From positions 36,450,954 through 36,514,953 of the forward strand of contig CM055096.1 in NCBI GenBank assembly GCA_029204225.1: 64,000 nt of DNA. Reading direction: 5' to 3'. The translations under genes and the position numbers were made by a program. The DNA comes from Diphasiastrum complanatum (taxonomy: Eukaryota; Streptophyta; Lycopodiopsida; Lycopodiales; Lycopodiaceae). The notes beneath the pieces were generated by a model. The model was not told where the DNA came from, did not search any database, and saw nothing but the letters and a program-made list of their open reading frames with translations. This document shows, one piece after another, positions 1 through 12,933 of this stretch. Each line of letters opens with the position of its first letter. Positions within the stretch are counted from its first letter, which is position 1.

Positions 1-2163
1 AAGTCAAAAAAGGAAGAATCGAAAATATCTTTTAACTCAATTAACTGGGAATATTGCTATTCCAGAGTTAAACCGATAAAAGCACAGTACCAGGAACCAA
101 AAATTCCCACTAACTGGGTACTTGCCTGGAGAACTAATCCACTACCATTATTTTGTCAAGATCGGTTCAGAAAAATTCAAACCGATTGATACAGCTTGAC
201 ACAAAAACAACAATATTGAGTTTTCAAAACTAGGCTTATAGTTGACTGACAAGTTGATAAGGCCTCAATCATGCATATTGCTCTTGGAGAAGAAGAAAAA
301 TTAAATTTCTCCTGCCAAGACCGGGAAACAATATCCAAAAACCAAGGTTCTAGCATTGACAACCAAGCACCAAGAAACCGAAATTTATCTTACTGGGTGC
401 TGGTAACTTAAATTCACCGAGTCGATTTTGCAACCCATTTTGGAATCAATTATCAAGTTACCGATCGTCAAGCCCATAGAAAACCTCAATCAACCGGCAT
501 GCAAAAGCATCGATACGGACGTTCATGCAATTCAACCAACTGCCGTCCTACTCCATTCAACAGAATCAACTAAGCACCAAAAACCATGCAAAAGCCAAAA
601 GCCTAGTCCCACATGCAAAAACCCTAATAGGTTATGCAAAAACCAAGGGGAGGCCAGCTGCATCAGCCGCCATCAGCATCGTGGGAGAAAAGGCTACCTG
701 AAGCGAGAGAGAGAGAAGAAGATAGCCCGCAGGCAGGGACTACACACATCGTGCATCACTCAGCCCTCTTCAGCGCTACAGCAACTCGCTTTCAGACCCA
801 TTTCGAGCTCCACAAAACAAGACAATGATTCATCATCACAAAAAACAGATTACCAGGAGAGCGAGAGAGAGATTTAGCAGGCTCGCGCCCCATTCTGGGC
901 CATCTGCCATCCCATCTCAGTTCGTTTTGCCACAGTTGCCTCTGCTACAAAAAAAATCAGTCATCTCTTTCCTCCTTGCAGTCGCTCTTCCTTCTGAATT
1001 TAGAAGTATGCAGGTTCGCGACTCTTCACACGAGTAAGAGAGAGTTTATTTCAAGCAGAAACAGAGAAAGATCATGCCATGCAGCTATTTTCAACTACCG
1101 AGAACCCTCTTTCTTCGCTAAGAGAATAGACAGAAAGGTGCGCCCCTCTGATTGCCATCAGTGAGTTGCCTGAGCTGATCCTTTGCAGAATCAATATCCA
1201 AAAGGAATCCATCAGCTTTACAGCTGTTTCAACCAGGAAGCTGATCAATCCAAGCAACACTGACAGCCAATAGCTCAGCTAATCAAGGCAATCACGGGTT
1301 TCCTTAATGCCCTCATTCAGAACAGTTTATGCTTTGAAAAAGCGTCCAATAGCCGCTCAACTCATCTACCAGTCAGGGTGTTCAACACCTCATTTCAATC
1401 ATCTATCCAGTACCCAGAAAAGGTGATAAACACACCTTTGTACTGCTGATATTTTTGCAGGAACTCTAGTTCAGATACTCAGAACTGACTCTCATTCATG
1501 CATTAATCCCAAAAGGAAATGATTGAACCAATCTGGCAGAAACAACTGAAACAGGGTTCTACTGCATGCAATCCTTAATCCAAATCCTTATCTGTTTTTT
1601 CTAGAAGAACGACAATTTCCAAATCCATTCCATGTTTACAGTTTTTCAGTTTGCATAAAATACAAGAGGATTAGTTTTACAAAACCAGAAATCCTCACAT
1701 GCAACCAAAAAATTCAAGATTTCCTGTAACAATCTGTTTATTTATGCAGGATAAATCGATTCCTCATCAATCCATCAATAAACATCTTGCTGCCAAATCT
1801 GAATCAAACTGTCCAAAACATTATGGACTTATGCAATCATTCATCTAAAAAGAAACAGATTTAAAACAAGAAAGTGGATCTATTCAAGCAGATCGTCAAC
1901 TTCAAATGGAAATTTTTCCAAGGCTTCAGAAAATAAGAATGAATTCCTCACTAATTGACAGCATCTCTAACAAAATCAAACAAGGAGAAGTGCACTCTAC
2001 CACCAAGTTTGAAAAGCATGCTTCCAACAAGAATTAGTAAATCCAAACCCAATTTTCCTTGAAAAAGACAGCACTCCAGCTAGGATGTGAATCCAAGTGC
2101 GTTCCAATTCCGATTTGATGTAAAACTTCTCTCCATCCCATCCAAAAACTGCATCTTAGCCGG

Positions 2164-2175
2164 GCTCTGATACCA
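2164..2175 (-). promoter_or_regulatory. tRNA-iMet primer-binding site of LTR-L
   Basis: TGGTATCAGAGC on the minus strand, one base inside the LTR: the usual plant site complementary to the 3' end of initiator tRNA-Met. Confidence 0.8.
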
Positions 2176-2176
2176 A

Positions 2177-2665
2177 TGTAAAGACCACTAGGGAAAACCC
2201 CTAAGATGAGGATAGGAAAACACAAGAGAGACTGTGGAGCAAAACCACCCAACCAATCCTAGATCCCTCTTGGAGAAGCCTCCTGGATCTAGCCCCCAAG
2301 CCATGCCAATGTGACAGCAAGAGGAGAAGAGCTCATCAGGTAACCTAGACCAAGTCGTCGACAGGATAATCTCTACCTCAATATATAGAGAGTAGGATCC
2401 AGCGCATGAGCACATGCAATCCCCATGCAGGTCAACTATAAATAGGTCACAGCTCTACATGCATACCTCCTGCCTATAACAGTCACACGCACATGCACTA
2501 CTCCATATGTCTCAATTAGAGTGTTTGGGTCCTCTCAAGGTCATTAGTCACCAACATGCCTTGACTTGGAATAAAATCTAGGCATGACCAATAATCTCGA
2601 ACAGTGGAGGGCCGGTCTACCATATTAGGACTATTCCAGGTCCTTAACCGAATATGGCCGTAACA
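2177..2665 (-). repeat. 5' LTR of LTR-L
   Basis: It begins TGTTACGG and ends TTTACA on the minus strand, with standard TG...CA termini. A TATATATT box lies in the middle (about 2380-2395). The adjacent primer-binding site fixes its inner edge. Confidence 0.75.
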
Positions 2666-3142
2666 GGTATGATGCTGTTCCACTTGACTTTCAAGTTGTT
2701 GGATCTTAGCTGGTGAATGAGAGGAAGCTTCGATTTTGACAGCTGCAACTTCTTTCTTGAGATCATCGATAGACGAATCTAGTTTTTGAACGTGAGATTG
2801 AACAGCTTGGATCATAGCTTCAAGAGAAAGAAGCTTTTTTTGATGGTCGTTGAGATATTCATAGGAACGTAACTGATCTGCACGAATGACGGAGATCATA
2901 AAGGCTAGAGGCAGAAGTGATTCCTCTGTTGGGGTATTCGGGGTCAAAGGATCGGCTATGATGGATTCACTACTAGCCAGCATAGGATCTGACGGAGATA
3001 TAGGGATTGCAACTGGAATAGAAGGTGAAGGTGAAGGTGAAGGTGGGTCTGAAATGGATGAAGAAGACGATGAGGCAGATGAAGAAGATGATGATGAAGC
3101 AGTGTTGGAGGGAAGGGAAAAAGCCCCTTTACGGCGAGGCAT
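2666..3142 (-). pseudogene. LINE ORF1 N-terminal part (LINE-A)
   Basis: ORF1 starts at 3142 with MPRRKGA, then a long Ser/Pro-rich low-complexity stretch (about residues 10-60), a PxSP-LTPxTP motif shared with the copy at 32346-32633, and a heptad-like Leu/Ile segment (about residues 95-155, predicted coiled coil) ending in QVEQHHT. The same motif is seen in the copy at 31876-32310, after which the LTR-L insertion truncates this ORF. L1-type ORF1 proteins bind element RNA and act as trimers held by a coiled coil. The RNA-binding part is missing here, so the copy is dead. Assignment rests on similarity to the other ORF1 copies in the window rather than on an external match. Confidence 0.7.
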
Positions 3143-3146
3143 CTCA

Positions 3147-3569
3147 GCGATGCACTGAGGGAAACAGTGTTCAGCGCTCAGAGAGTATGGAGCAGCCTCA
3201 GGACAACAAAGTCGTTTAGGAGGGCGATGGAGCAGGTAGCCAGGAGGGCGATGGAGCAGCCTCAGTGATGGAGGAGATATCCAGGATCAGCGATGCACTG
3301 AGGGAAACAATGCGATTCAGCGCTTAGAGAGTATGGAGCAGCTTCAGGACAGCGAGGGTCAGTCGTGTAGGAGGGCGATGGAGCAGGTAGCCAGGAGGGC
3401 GATGGAGCAGCCTTAGCGATGGAGCAGATAGCCAGGAGGGCAGCCTCAACGTTGGAGCATCCTCAGCGATGGAGCAGATAGCCAGGAGGGCAGCCTCAAC
3501 GATGGAGCAGGTAGCCAGGAGGGCGATGGAGCATCCTCAGCGAGGGAGCAGCCTCAGCGCCACCATAGC

Positions 3570-3572
<3 letters not shown>
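3147..3572 (-). repeat. Tandem-repeated LINE 5' UTR
   Basis: Two imperfect copies of about 142 bp (roughly 3147-3288 and 3289-3430), followed by shorter repeats containing GATGGAGCAG and CCAGGAGGGC up to 3572. Repeated 5' UTRs often act as internal promoters in L1 elements; promoter activity here is inferred only. Confidence 0.6.

Positions 3573-3650
<78 letters not shown>
3573..3650 (+). repeat. (GA)n microsatellite, LINE tail/junction 1
   Basis: A perfect AG/GA run of 78 bp. Read antisense it is the (TC)n tail of LINE-B, followed immediately by the 5' end of LINE-A. Confidence 0.95.
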
Positions 3651-5049
<1,399 letters not shown>

Positions 5050-5067
5050 TTATTAATGTCCATGGAA

Positions 5068-5079
5068 TACCCTAAGGTA
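5068..5079 (-). other. LINE-C 3' stem-loop
   Basis: TACC-CTAA-GGTA as read on the plus strand; the stem is one pair shorter than in the other copies. It precedes TTAATAAAG and the (TC)n tail. Confidence 0.6.
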
Positions 5080-5202
5080 CATAGGACTGAAAAAAAGGTA
5101 CATGTCAAGTATGCCCGGTGGGAGTGTGAAAGCTCTACCACCTAAAAGAAACAAGATTACAGTAAAACATGAGATAGTGCTAGGGACAAGGAGAGTCAAA
5201 CA

Positions 5203-7578
5203 TCATAAATGTCTCTCTGCTTGTGAAAAAAAAAATGATGTAAAGTATGCTGTGGCAGTCACTAAGCGAGCTGCGCCTCTCTGTCGTCGAGTGGATGATC
5301 GGTGGTGTCTATGCTGTCGTGAAGCTGTAGGCTGTGGCCTGCGGGCTGGCTGTCTCTCTCGTTGACGACACTGTCTCTGCCGTCTATGTATGGTGGCATC
5401 TGGAATCTTAGCCCGTCCATCACTACTCTCCTGCCTCTGTCTCCAGCGGGATAGACACTCCTGTATGCTCAGCTGTATCAAGGGGGAGGTGTCAGCGTCA
5501 AGACTCGCCATACGCAAGTCTATCATCTCCCGTATCATCAACGCAACATATCTGGAGTCCTCATATGATACCAACGTAGAGAGTGCAAGTGGATGATCTC
5601 GAAACAAGCACTAGTATCTCCCTCGAATCTTATAGTAAGCTGGGCATTTGAAGAGAAAATGGAACTCATCCTCTATATCATGTAGGTCACACATACTACA
5701 AATCCGTGCATCTCTCAGGATGCCCCTGTATCTGCCAGTCTCAACGGCTAATTTGTGTGAGGAAACCCGGAACTGACCCATCACTATCCGCAATTTGTGT
5801 GAGATATTGTCCACTAGGTATCTGGGTACAATGGGATACCCAGCAGGATCCTGGGATAGAAAATGTGCCCGATAAAACTCCGTCTTCACCCCAGATGAAT
5901 CATGCCAAGTGCTCTGAAGATATGCCCTGTATAGGTATCCTCTAATATACTGATGAGTACCAGCTGGTAGATCCATAATGTGAATATATAATGTGGAGAG
6001 GAGACGACAGGCCTGGGAATACCACGAAAAGGAATGTCCCTCAGAGTGTAGGTGCTGGGAGGACGACAAAGCTGTTGCAGCATAGTGTGTGCCTCTACCC
6101 TGGAGATCCTCCAGGCACTGTATGAATGTGACAATATGGAACAGTGCCTCTATCTGAATGGGGGGGACGACAAACTCTGCCAATATAATATGATGTGGGA
6201 TAGAGGGCTTAGCCCGTATCATCCGAGAGCGCATATGAATTTGAAGTCGTGAGATGCGCGCCCACTTGGTGGCCGTCAAGCCAATACTCCATGTCTCTGA
6301 TGCGTATAGAGCTGAGGGAATGACCATAGTGTCAAAGAGTCGGCACTTACTAGTCGCATCTCTAACATGTGAGCTGAAACATAATCGTCCTAGATCTTAG
6401 CTGGGAAAATGCTGCCTGTCGCATGCTGAAAGTAGGACCAGAAAATACCACACCTAGTTATGTGTAGGAGTCAACTATCTCAAGTGGATGCTCCTCCCAT
6501 AAAAGCACCTGTCGCATCATGAAGGATCTAGAGGTGCTAAATATCATAACTTTGGTTTTGGCCACATTCATTGATAATCCCCACTGAGTACAAAAAGAGT
6601 GAAGCGCGTCAAGATGTCGCTGTAGACCTTCCCTCGTCCTCGAAAGCAAAACCACATCATCATCATATAATAGGATAGCGATAACGAGGTCACCCAATGT
6701 TCATCCCTCACCTCCCTCTGTTTGTATAACCTGCTCAAGCTCGTCTATATATAAACCAAAGAGTGTAGGAGAGAGAGGACATCCCTGCTTAATCCCAATG
6801 GTACTCTCTATCTCTGGTGATACAACTCCTGATACTCGGTACGACGAATAACTCGTCTGTACAATGCCACAATTGCCTGTATGATATCCTCCAGGAGGCC
6901 ACGGTCCCGAAGTCTCTGTATCAGAAGATGTTGAGGCACAGAGTCAAAGGCCTTGCAGAAATCCACAAAGCAGCAATAAAGACGCTCTCTCCTGGCCTTA
7001 GCCTCCTCAATGATGGATCTCAGGGTGAAAATATGATCTGATGTGGTATATCCTGGTCTGAAACCTGCCTGACCTATGGCATGCAGTGCTCGGGTATCCA
7101 TCTCTGTACTGATCTTTGACTGAAGAATAGAACCATAAACCTTGGCAAAGAGGTGGCTGATCATGATGGTACGATAGTTTTCGGCCTTCATGGGATCATC
7201 GCCTTTATGGATAGGATGGATAAGGTTTGTGAACCAGGGGGAGGGGAAACCAGATGTGATAGAGCGGTTAAAGAGGAGAGAGAGGAAGGGTGAGAGAATG
7301 TCAGCAACTTGCTTCAAAAGTTCAGCTTCTAGATCATCAATATCTCTGGCCTTATGTAGATTCAATCGGTCAATGGCCTCTTCTACTATGGTTGGAGAGA
7401 ATATATCAGAAGTACGTGTGTAGGGATGTGTGGGAAGTGGAGGGGTGGCCGGAACAGTGTACAACGATGTGGCATAGGTTACCCATGTGCTAAGATCTGT
7501 GATCTGAGGTGGAGGTGCCCGTGAGAGGAATTTTTGCCAAAATGATCGCGACGAGGAGCTAAAGAGAAGGTTCATCAT
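5203..7578 (-). pseudogene. LINE ORF2 reverse transcriptase, broken (LINE-C)
   Basis: RT domain of the non-LTR type (RVT_1). RT blocks include the NYRTIMISH motif, the GFRPGYTT motif, CCFVDFCKAFDSVP, and the catalytic site, which reads YDDD instead of YADD (about 6655-6675). The thumb follows, then the C-terminal Cys/His finger (CSMC...H...C near 5640-5700, zf-RVT-like) and a basic C-terminal tail. The reading frame breaks at about 6800, 6450-6330 and 5610, so no full protein can be made. The family enzyme nicks DNA and reverse-transcribes its own RNA at the nick; the endonuclease half is absent because of 5' truncation. Confidence 0.85.
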
Positions 7579-7589
7579 CTTCTTCCCCT

Positions 7590-7716
<127 letters not shown>

Positions 7717-7742
7717 GAATAGAATATATTAATGTCTATAGA

Positions 7743-7756
7743 GTGCCCTTGGGCAC
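7743..7756 (-). other. LINE-D 3' stem-loop
   Basis: GTGCC-CTTG-GGCAC, a 5-bp stem, followed in the sense direction by GACATTAATA and the (TC)n tail. Confidence 0.7.
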
Positions 7757-7910
7757 ATAAGACAAAGAAAAAGTACATCAGAAAGAAGCAGTGTTTATGT
7801 CGGACTTATTTCTATCAGTTGAAACCAAAAACAGAGATAAACTGGAAATAAAAACCAAAGCTTAACCTCCAGCTATGGTGAGGGTACAAAAGCAATAGCT
7901 TAACCACCAG

Positions 7911-9296
7911 CTACGCGGAGGAATAAAACTCACCAACTGAGAGAGAAAAACTGTGTGATCTGGTGTGAGGCACATGGTGGCCTCTGGTGCATGTGAATTT
8001 GCAAACGCGAGACGTCACTCCAAGTGTCTCTAGATAAACCTGGGCACCATGTCTTTGCTGAACACAGTGAAACTGGAGAAACAGTTGAAGAAAAGAGGCG
8101 ACAACGTGTGTCCGGGTCATGCACGCAATGGTGGAAAACCTCTCCATCTGAACAAGAGCAAAGCGCCCCTTGCGGAGCCTAGCCAATGCAGCTGGTCTAA
8201 AAGAAAGCAATGGACCAGAGAAGAGAACACCCAGGTATGTGTAAGGCGCCACTATCTCTAGAAGCTGTCCATGAAAATAGAACATAGTGTTTCTCATATG
8301 CTGCCTGTTGGTGTTAAACACCATAACCTTAGTCTTACCAATGTTCACCATCAGCCCCCATATCTGACAGAAAGTATACGAGGCATCCAGATGTTGCTGA
8401 AGTCCTGCAGCTGAATCAAAGAGTAGAACCACATAATCTGCATAAAGAAGGATAGGGATAATAATATCTGCTAGAGGACAGCCATCTCCACCTTTTTCCC
8501 GAATGATCCACTCAAGGTCGTCAATGTATAGAGCAAATAGGGTGGGTGATAAGGGGCACCCTTGCTTTACTCCGACCTTACTATGAATAGATGAAGATCA
8601 TCCATCTCCATCACGGAATCGGGCCAAAACTCTCTCATATAATGTGATGATAGCAACAATGACTTCCTGTGAGAAACGAAGGGATGCCAAATGCTGGAGC
8701 AGCAAGTGTCTCGGAACCAAATCAAATGCTTTGTGGAAGTCCACAAAGCAGCAATAGGCTCTCTGTTTCCTGAACTTCACCGCCTCAATAATACACCTCA
8801 GTATGAAGATCTGGTCTGTTGTGGAATAGCCTGCTCTAAAACCTGCCTATCCCATAGCATATAACTCCTCTGTCTCCGCATGAGAGCTGATGATAGACTG
8901 CATAACCGAACCATAGAGCTTAGCCATAGTGTGACTGATCATAATAGTACGATAGTTGTCTACATTCAGAGGATCACCAGCCTTAAGTATAGGGTGCAAC
9001 AAGTTAGTACGCCAAGGTGTGGGAAGGCCAAAAATAACAGATTGGTTAAAAACGTAGGAGATGTATGGAGCAACAATATGGGCAATAGGTTTTAGAAAGT
9101 CCATACTTAGAGAGTCAACATCAATGACATTATGGTTTTGACCATTTTTTATGGCGTTTTCAATCATGGACAGAGTGAAAAGGGTGAATTCTGAAGGTCG
9201 CAGTGAGAGAGAGATGGAAGGAGAGTCAACTGTATAAAGTTTTGCAGCATAGTCAATCCAAGATTCAATGGCAATAGGAGCTGGCATACATATCAT
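7911..9296 (-). pseudogene. LINE ORF2 reverse transcriptase fragment (LINE-D)
   Basis: Recognisable RT blocks are NYRTIMISH (about 8935-8965), CCFVDFHKAFDLVP (about 8710-8760) and the catalytic box, which reads YADY (about 8430-8445). The second catalytic Asp is thus replaced, so the enzyme would be inactive. The GKTKVMVFNTNR thumb motif follows, and the frame degenerates after QIHM near 7990. Several stops and frame changes divide it. Homology to LINE-C and LINE-E is clear along the whole length. Confidence 0.8.
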
Positions 9297-9297
9297 T

Positions 9298-10614
9298 GAT
9301 ATGTAGTATGTACATTAAGTTTTCATACATTGTGGTGGCATTGCACAATGCATACTATTACTTGTTAATAGCAGCTAGCTATTTATGTTTAATCATGAAT
9401 CATGATTGTAATTTGTCAATTTTCAAATGATCATTCATCATTGAAATTTGCCATGAAATTTGAATTACGATCTCGGATCTATCATCTTGTCTTGTCACGT
9501 GTGCAACACTGCAATGTGGGTCGTGACTTGTCACCTTTGAACTAGGTATGGTTGCACCATCATGTCCGATGGTTGGAGCGATACGAGGAGGCGCCACATA
9601 TTGAATATCCTGGTGTCTTTGTGCATGGGGACGATGTTTCTCAGATCCATCGACACCTTTGGGGAGGCAATCACGGGCGAGTACATGTTCTCACACAGTC
9701 GAGCTGCCATTGAGGAGGTTGGACCACAACACGTTGTACAGGTATTTATATTATACTTATTACAATTTACTATAATGTTAAATGGTAATTTGTAAATGTT
9801 AATGTTGAATGTTCATTGTCCAATGGCGATTGATTTTAACAATGTATTATGATTCACTAAGCACTTGAGTCATGCACATTGCATTGTATGGTTGTGTAGG
9901 TGGTCACAGATAATGCATCAAATTGCGTCTCCGTGGGTAGGCTCGTTAATGAGATCTACCTGCACATCTTTTGGACACCTTGTGCTGCACACTGCTTGGA
10001 CTTGTTGGTCGAGGATGTGGCCAACATTCCATGGATTGCGGAGGCGGTGCGTATCGCACGGTTCTCGGTGAGATTCGTCACCAAGAAGCCCAGGGTCCTG
10101 GCCATGTTAAGGAGACAGTCCACCTTGGATGTCTTGAGACCTGCCCCCACCAGATATGCAAGTTGCAAGTTGCAACTCAAATTTGAATGCGCTGCTGTTG
10201 GTAAGCATTTACTGTTTAGTAGTTACTAGTAACTAAGTAATGGCTATTGTAGTTTGTAAATTTGCGAGCACTCAGCACTGAATGTTCAATGTTCAATGTA
10301 GTATGTACCTACTGGTAACAACTTGTCACTTATGCCCTGTGCAGGTTTGCATTTATATTCTTTGTCCTGGAACGACTGTTGAAAGTTCATCAGGGCTTGA
10401 GGCAGATGGTTGTTGCCGTTGAGTGGGCGCAGTGGGGGCCATCACAGCAGCCCAAGAGTAAGAGATTCGAGCGGACCGTTATGTATTTTCATCATTTTGG
10501 GATGAAGCTCAATCCATTGTGGTGGGCCTACAGCCTATCTACACTGTCCTGGGCCTTATAGATCGAGAGGGCTGCACATTGGGCCTCTTGTACGAGTTCA
10601 TGGATAGGCTGGGC
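9298..10614 (+). mobile_element. hAT-A transposon, left part (before the G2 insertion)
   Basis: Internal part of a hAT DNA transposon on the plus strand. Its N-terminal BED-finger exons and left terminus are not in this window: the left side is occupied by the LINE series. Exons for the DUF659-type transposase core are separated by short AT-rich introns with GT-AG borders. It is interrupted at 10614 by the chromovirus G2 (5-bp duplication TGGGC at 10610-10614 and 26365-26369) and resumes at 26365. Confidence 0.8.
9545..10614 (+). pseudogene. hAT transposase, DUF659 core exons (hAT-A)
   Basis: Three exons: about 9545-9741 (MSDGWSDTRRRHILN, the usual hAT first catalytic region), 9900-10200 (VVTDNASNC, then PCAAHCLDLL and RFVTKKPRVLAM) and about 10346-10614 (RFERTVMYFHHF...). 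They match the BED/DUF659/dimerisation family of plant hAT transposases that cut and paste DNA with 8-bp target duplications. A one-base loss near 10500 shifts the frame (expected FWDEA), and the G2 insertion interrupts the last exon. Introns lie at 9742-9899 and 10201-10345. The remaining exons are at 26455-27790. The coding sequence is well preserved apart from these lesions, so the copy was active fairly recently. Confidence 0.8.
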
Positions 10615-11673
10615 TTTTACAAGTAGAGGTGAGGAAGTCTTCCAAATCCAAGGTAGAGCCTCCAAATGTCCTCCAAGCTCCAAGATGTTCCCTAACTCCA
10701 AGCTAGGATGCCTCCACCTGCAAGTAAGGATCTGCAAGCCTCCAAGGATCTCTCCTCCACCTGTGTCCCTACTCTTAAACACAAAGATAGATGACAAGCT
10801 GGCCTCAAGTATTCACAACCCAACCATAGCTAGATCCAAGCTCCAAGCAAGACCTTTCTAGCACCCCCTTGCTAACCATAAACAAATCACAAGCATACCA
10901 CAACAGACTATAGCATACTCAAGATCCAAACCCTACTTATGTACCATACCATAAGCAAGATCCAAACCCTAAGCATACTACACACCAGAAAGTACTCTAC
11001 ACACTAGTAGCAACACTAGAGCATAAGCAAAGCAAGCAAGAGAGATCTCTCCTCCCCCCAATGGGCGCCCTACTACCCTCATATAGATGGCCCATGGACC
11101 CATCGAATGAGAGAGAGAGAAGCCTAGGGGAGTTAAAGAACCTCCAAGAACTTCCATAGGCTTATGGAAAGTCAAGAGACTCCTTCCATAACCTATGACT
11201 CTTTGAATGCCTTTCTTGTTTGAGTTGGGAACTTATTGGACCCATTGGAAGTGCGCCCTCCTACTAGGTCCCAATGCCCAAGTTGTGCATGTATACTTTG
11301 TTCCTAGACCATTAAAGTGATATGGTTCAAGGTTGAGGCCCAAGGTTTAGAAAGAAAAATAGTCATCCAATGACTTTCTAACACCTCTCTAGGTTCCATA
11401 CCTCCATCCAAGGCATAGACACCTACCTGCCCTTAACCAAGGACACTAGCACCTTAATCTAAGGCACCTACTGTTAATCCTAAGGTTACCCCTTATCCAA
11501 GGGTCACGTGACTCCATACCTCCGACCAAGGTATAAACACTTGCTTGCCCTTATCCAAAGGCACATACCTTTAATCCTAAGGGTAACCCTTATCCAAGGG
11601 TAACTTGCCATTTAGCCCCCAACACTGGACCAATAGGGGTTTGAAGTACTGCTAGTTACATAGGTATGTAGCA
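10615..11673 (-). repeat. 3' LTR of G2
   Basis: 1059 bp, clearly homologous to 25282-26364. On the minus strand it starts TGCTACATAC and ends CTTGTAAAA. It contains several short inverted repeats around CCTTATCCAAGG (about 11450-11610). Confidence 0.9.
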
Positions 11674-11689
11674 TTCCTTCCCCCTAAAC
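11674..11689 (-). other. Polypurine tract of G2
   Basis: GTTTAGGGGGAAGGAA on the minus strand, directly before the 3' LTR; it primes plus-strand synthesis. Confidence 0.8.
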
Positions 11690-12645
11690 TTAAATTTTTC
11701 CTTGTAGGGAAAAATTTGGAAAATTCTTTTGGAGATCAGCCTCCTTTTCCCAGGTATCCTCCTCTTCTGATTTGCCCCTCCACTTGACTAAAAATTCCCG
11801 AAGCACTCTACTCCGTAGAGTCCTTTGCTAGCTATTAACAATCGCCTCAGGTTCAGGTGGTCCACTCACGGACTCATCACGAAGAAGTTCCACTAGATCT
11901 TCCACAGGGACCAGGGTCTCCCCAAGCCCCAACGAGGGTTTCAACTTATTAACGTGGAAAATAGGATGAATTCCAACGTTAGCTGGAAGATCTAGTTTGT
12001 ATGCGACCTTGTTTATCACTTGGATAACCTTAAAAGGACCGCAATACCTGGGTGCCAACTTTGCACACTTAATAATTTTTAAGCCCCTAGAGTGACTAGG
12101 GACTCTCAAAAACACCCAGTCGTTGACCATGAATACCTTGTGCTTCCGAGATAGATCAGCATAGTGCCTTGCCCTATTTTGGGCACTTCTTATGCTATCT
12201 TTAGCCAGCTGTAACATTTCTTGCATATTCGCAAGGAAATCAGCTGCGGCTTGCACCCGTAGGTTTTTCATGTCAACACTCATTGGTGATCGAGGTTGAA
12301 AACCATACATAAGCATGAAAGGGCTGAATCCGGTCCCTGAATGTTTTGCATGGTTATATGCAAATTCCACCAGTGGAAGATATTGTTCCCAATCAGACTC
12401 TCGATGGCCCACATATGCTCGAAGCATATCCTCCATCGTCTGATTGGTCCTTTCCGTTTGACCGTCTGATTGCGGATGATCTGTAGAACTCATACTTAAA
12501 GTTGTTTCCAACTTTTCAAATACTGCTTGCCAAAAACTCCCAGTGAATTTTGGGTCACGATCACTGACAATATCGCAAGGCAGCCCGTATAGTCGAAAAA
12601 GCTTCTCAACAAACAGATGAGCTAGTTTTGAGGAAGCTCGAGGAA
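11690..12645 (-). pseudogene. Integrase core and chromodomain of G2
   Basis: From about 12640 downward: the integrase catalytic core with KLAHLFVEKLFRLYGLP, IVSDRDPKF (second catalytic Asp), the DHPQSDGQTERTNQ block with the catalytic Glu region, FAYNHAKHSGTGFSPFML, and the GPFKVIQVINKVAYKLDLP C-terminal fold. A stop near 11829 is followed in frame by a chromodomain (REFLVKWRGKSEEEDTWE) ending about 11700. Chromodomain integrases mark the chromovirus lineage and target heterochromatin. The N-terminal zinc finger and first catalytic Asp are missing because foreign DNA begins at about 12645. Confidence 0.9.
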
Positions 12646-12933
12646 GATGTCCGAAGGCACAACGAAAGGCATCAGAAGCAAGACGCAGGCATTGCAGAGA
12701 TGCTGCGACAGACTCAACAGAGAAATCCGGAACCAGAGCCACCTGCCCCTGCTGTGGCCCCTGCCCCCGTTGTCGAGCTGGATTTGGATGAGCAGATTGG
12801 AATGAACTTCACACGACGACAGCTCATCATGGTCAGGGAAAGGGCGGCACGTCGTCGGGCTAACCAGGAGGCAGAGCGAGAGCGACAGAACAATGCACCT
12901 GACAAGGGCGAGGAGTCAGTGGACGATCCGTAG
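12645..12933 (+). pseudogene. Unidentified 3' exon, Glu/Arg-rich with Pro/Ala linker
   Basis: An open frame of about 96 codons ends with TAG at 12931-12933. It starts at the junction with the G2 integrase, so its 5' part is missing. Visible features are a charged helical N-terminus (RKLEEDVRRHNERHQKQ), a Pro/Glu/Ala linker (PEPEPPAPAVAPAP), a second helix rich in Arg/Ala (RERAARRRANQEAERERQ) and an acidic end. It converges on the hAT-B gene, whose end is at 13442. I do not recognise the family. It could be the tail of a second gene of a DNA transposon or a captured host fragment. Confidence 0.35.

Larger units (their letters stand above)
1..2665 (-). mobile_element. LTR retrotransposon (LTR-L), 5' end only, internal region apparently non-coding
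   Basis: Read on the minus strand, a 489-bp LTR (2665 down to 2177, TGTTACGG...TTTACA) is followed directly by a primer-binding site for initiator tRNA-Met (2164-2175), so the body runs left and leaves the window at base 1. In 1-2163 I find no gag, protease, reverse transcriptase or integrase on either strand; the longest open frames are short and match nothing I know. This suggests a non-autonomous element with a large non-coding body, or a very long leader whose coding part lies outside. The insertion cuts ORF1 of the LINE at 2666-3572. The 5 bp beside the LTR are GGTAT (2666-2670); the partner copy is outside the window. Confidence 0.7.
2666..3572 (-). mobile_element. LINE-A: 5' end of an L1-type LINE (5' UTR and start of ORF1)
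   Basis: Antisense LINE whose 5' end abuts the (GA)n tract at 3573-3650, the tail of the next copy upstream in its sense direction. It holds a repeat-rich 5' UTR (about 3143-3572) and the first 157 or so codons of ORF1, then is cut by LTR-L at 2665. The rest would lie beyond LTR-L, outside the window. It belongs to the same family as the elements at 31467-38010, judging from the ORF1 start (Met, Pro/Ala, then a basic KGA motif) and the matching coiled-coil segment. Confidence 0.75.

Noticed and set aside
428-877. 149-codon plus-strand open frame in the LTR-L body
   Set aside because: Low-complexity Lys/Ser/Gln-rich translation, no domain, overlapping another open frame; within a non-coding retroelement region.
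2886-3219. Acidic plus-strand frames opposite LINE-A ORF1
   Set aside because: They are the antisense of the Ser/Pro-rich ORF1 start, which is homologous to other ORF1 copies.
11450-11610. Regulatory array of CCTTATCCAAGG repeats
   Set aside because: It lies in both G2 LTRs, so it belongs to the LTR; no independent regulatory role can be supported.
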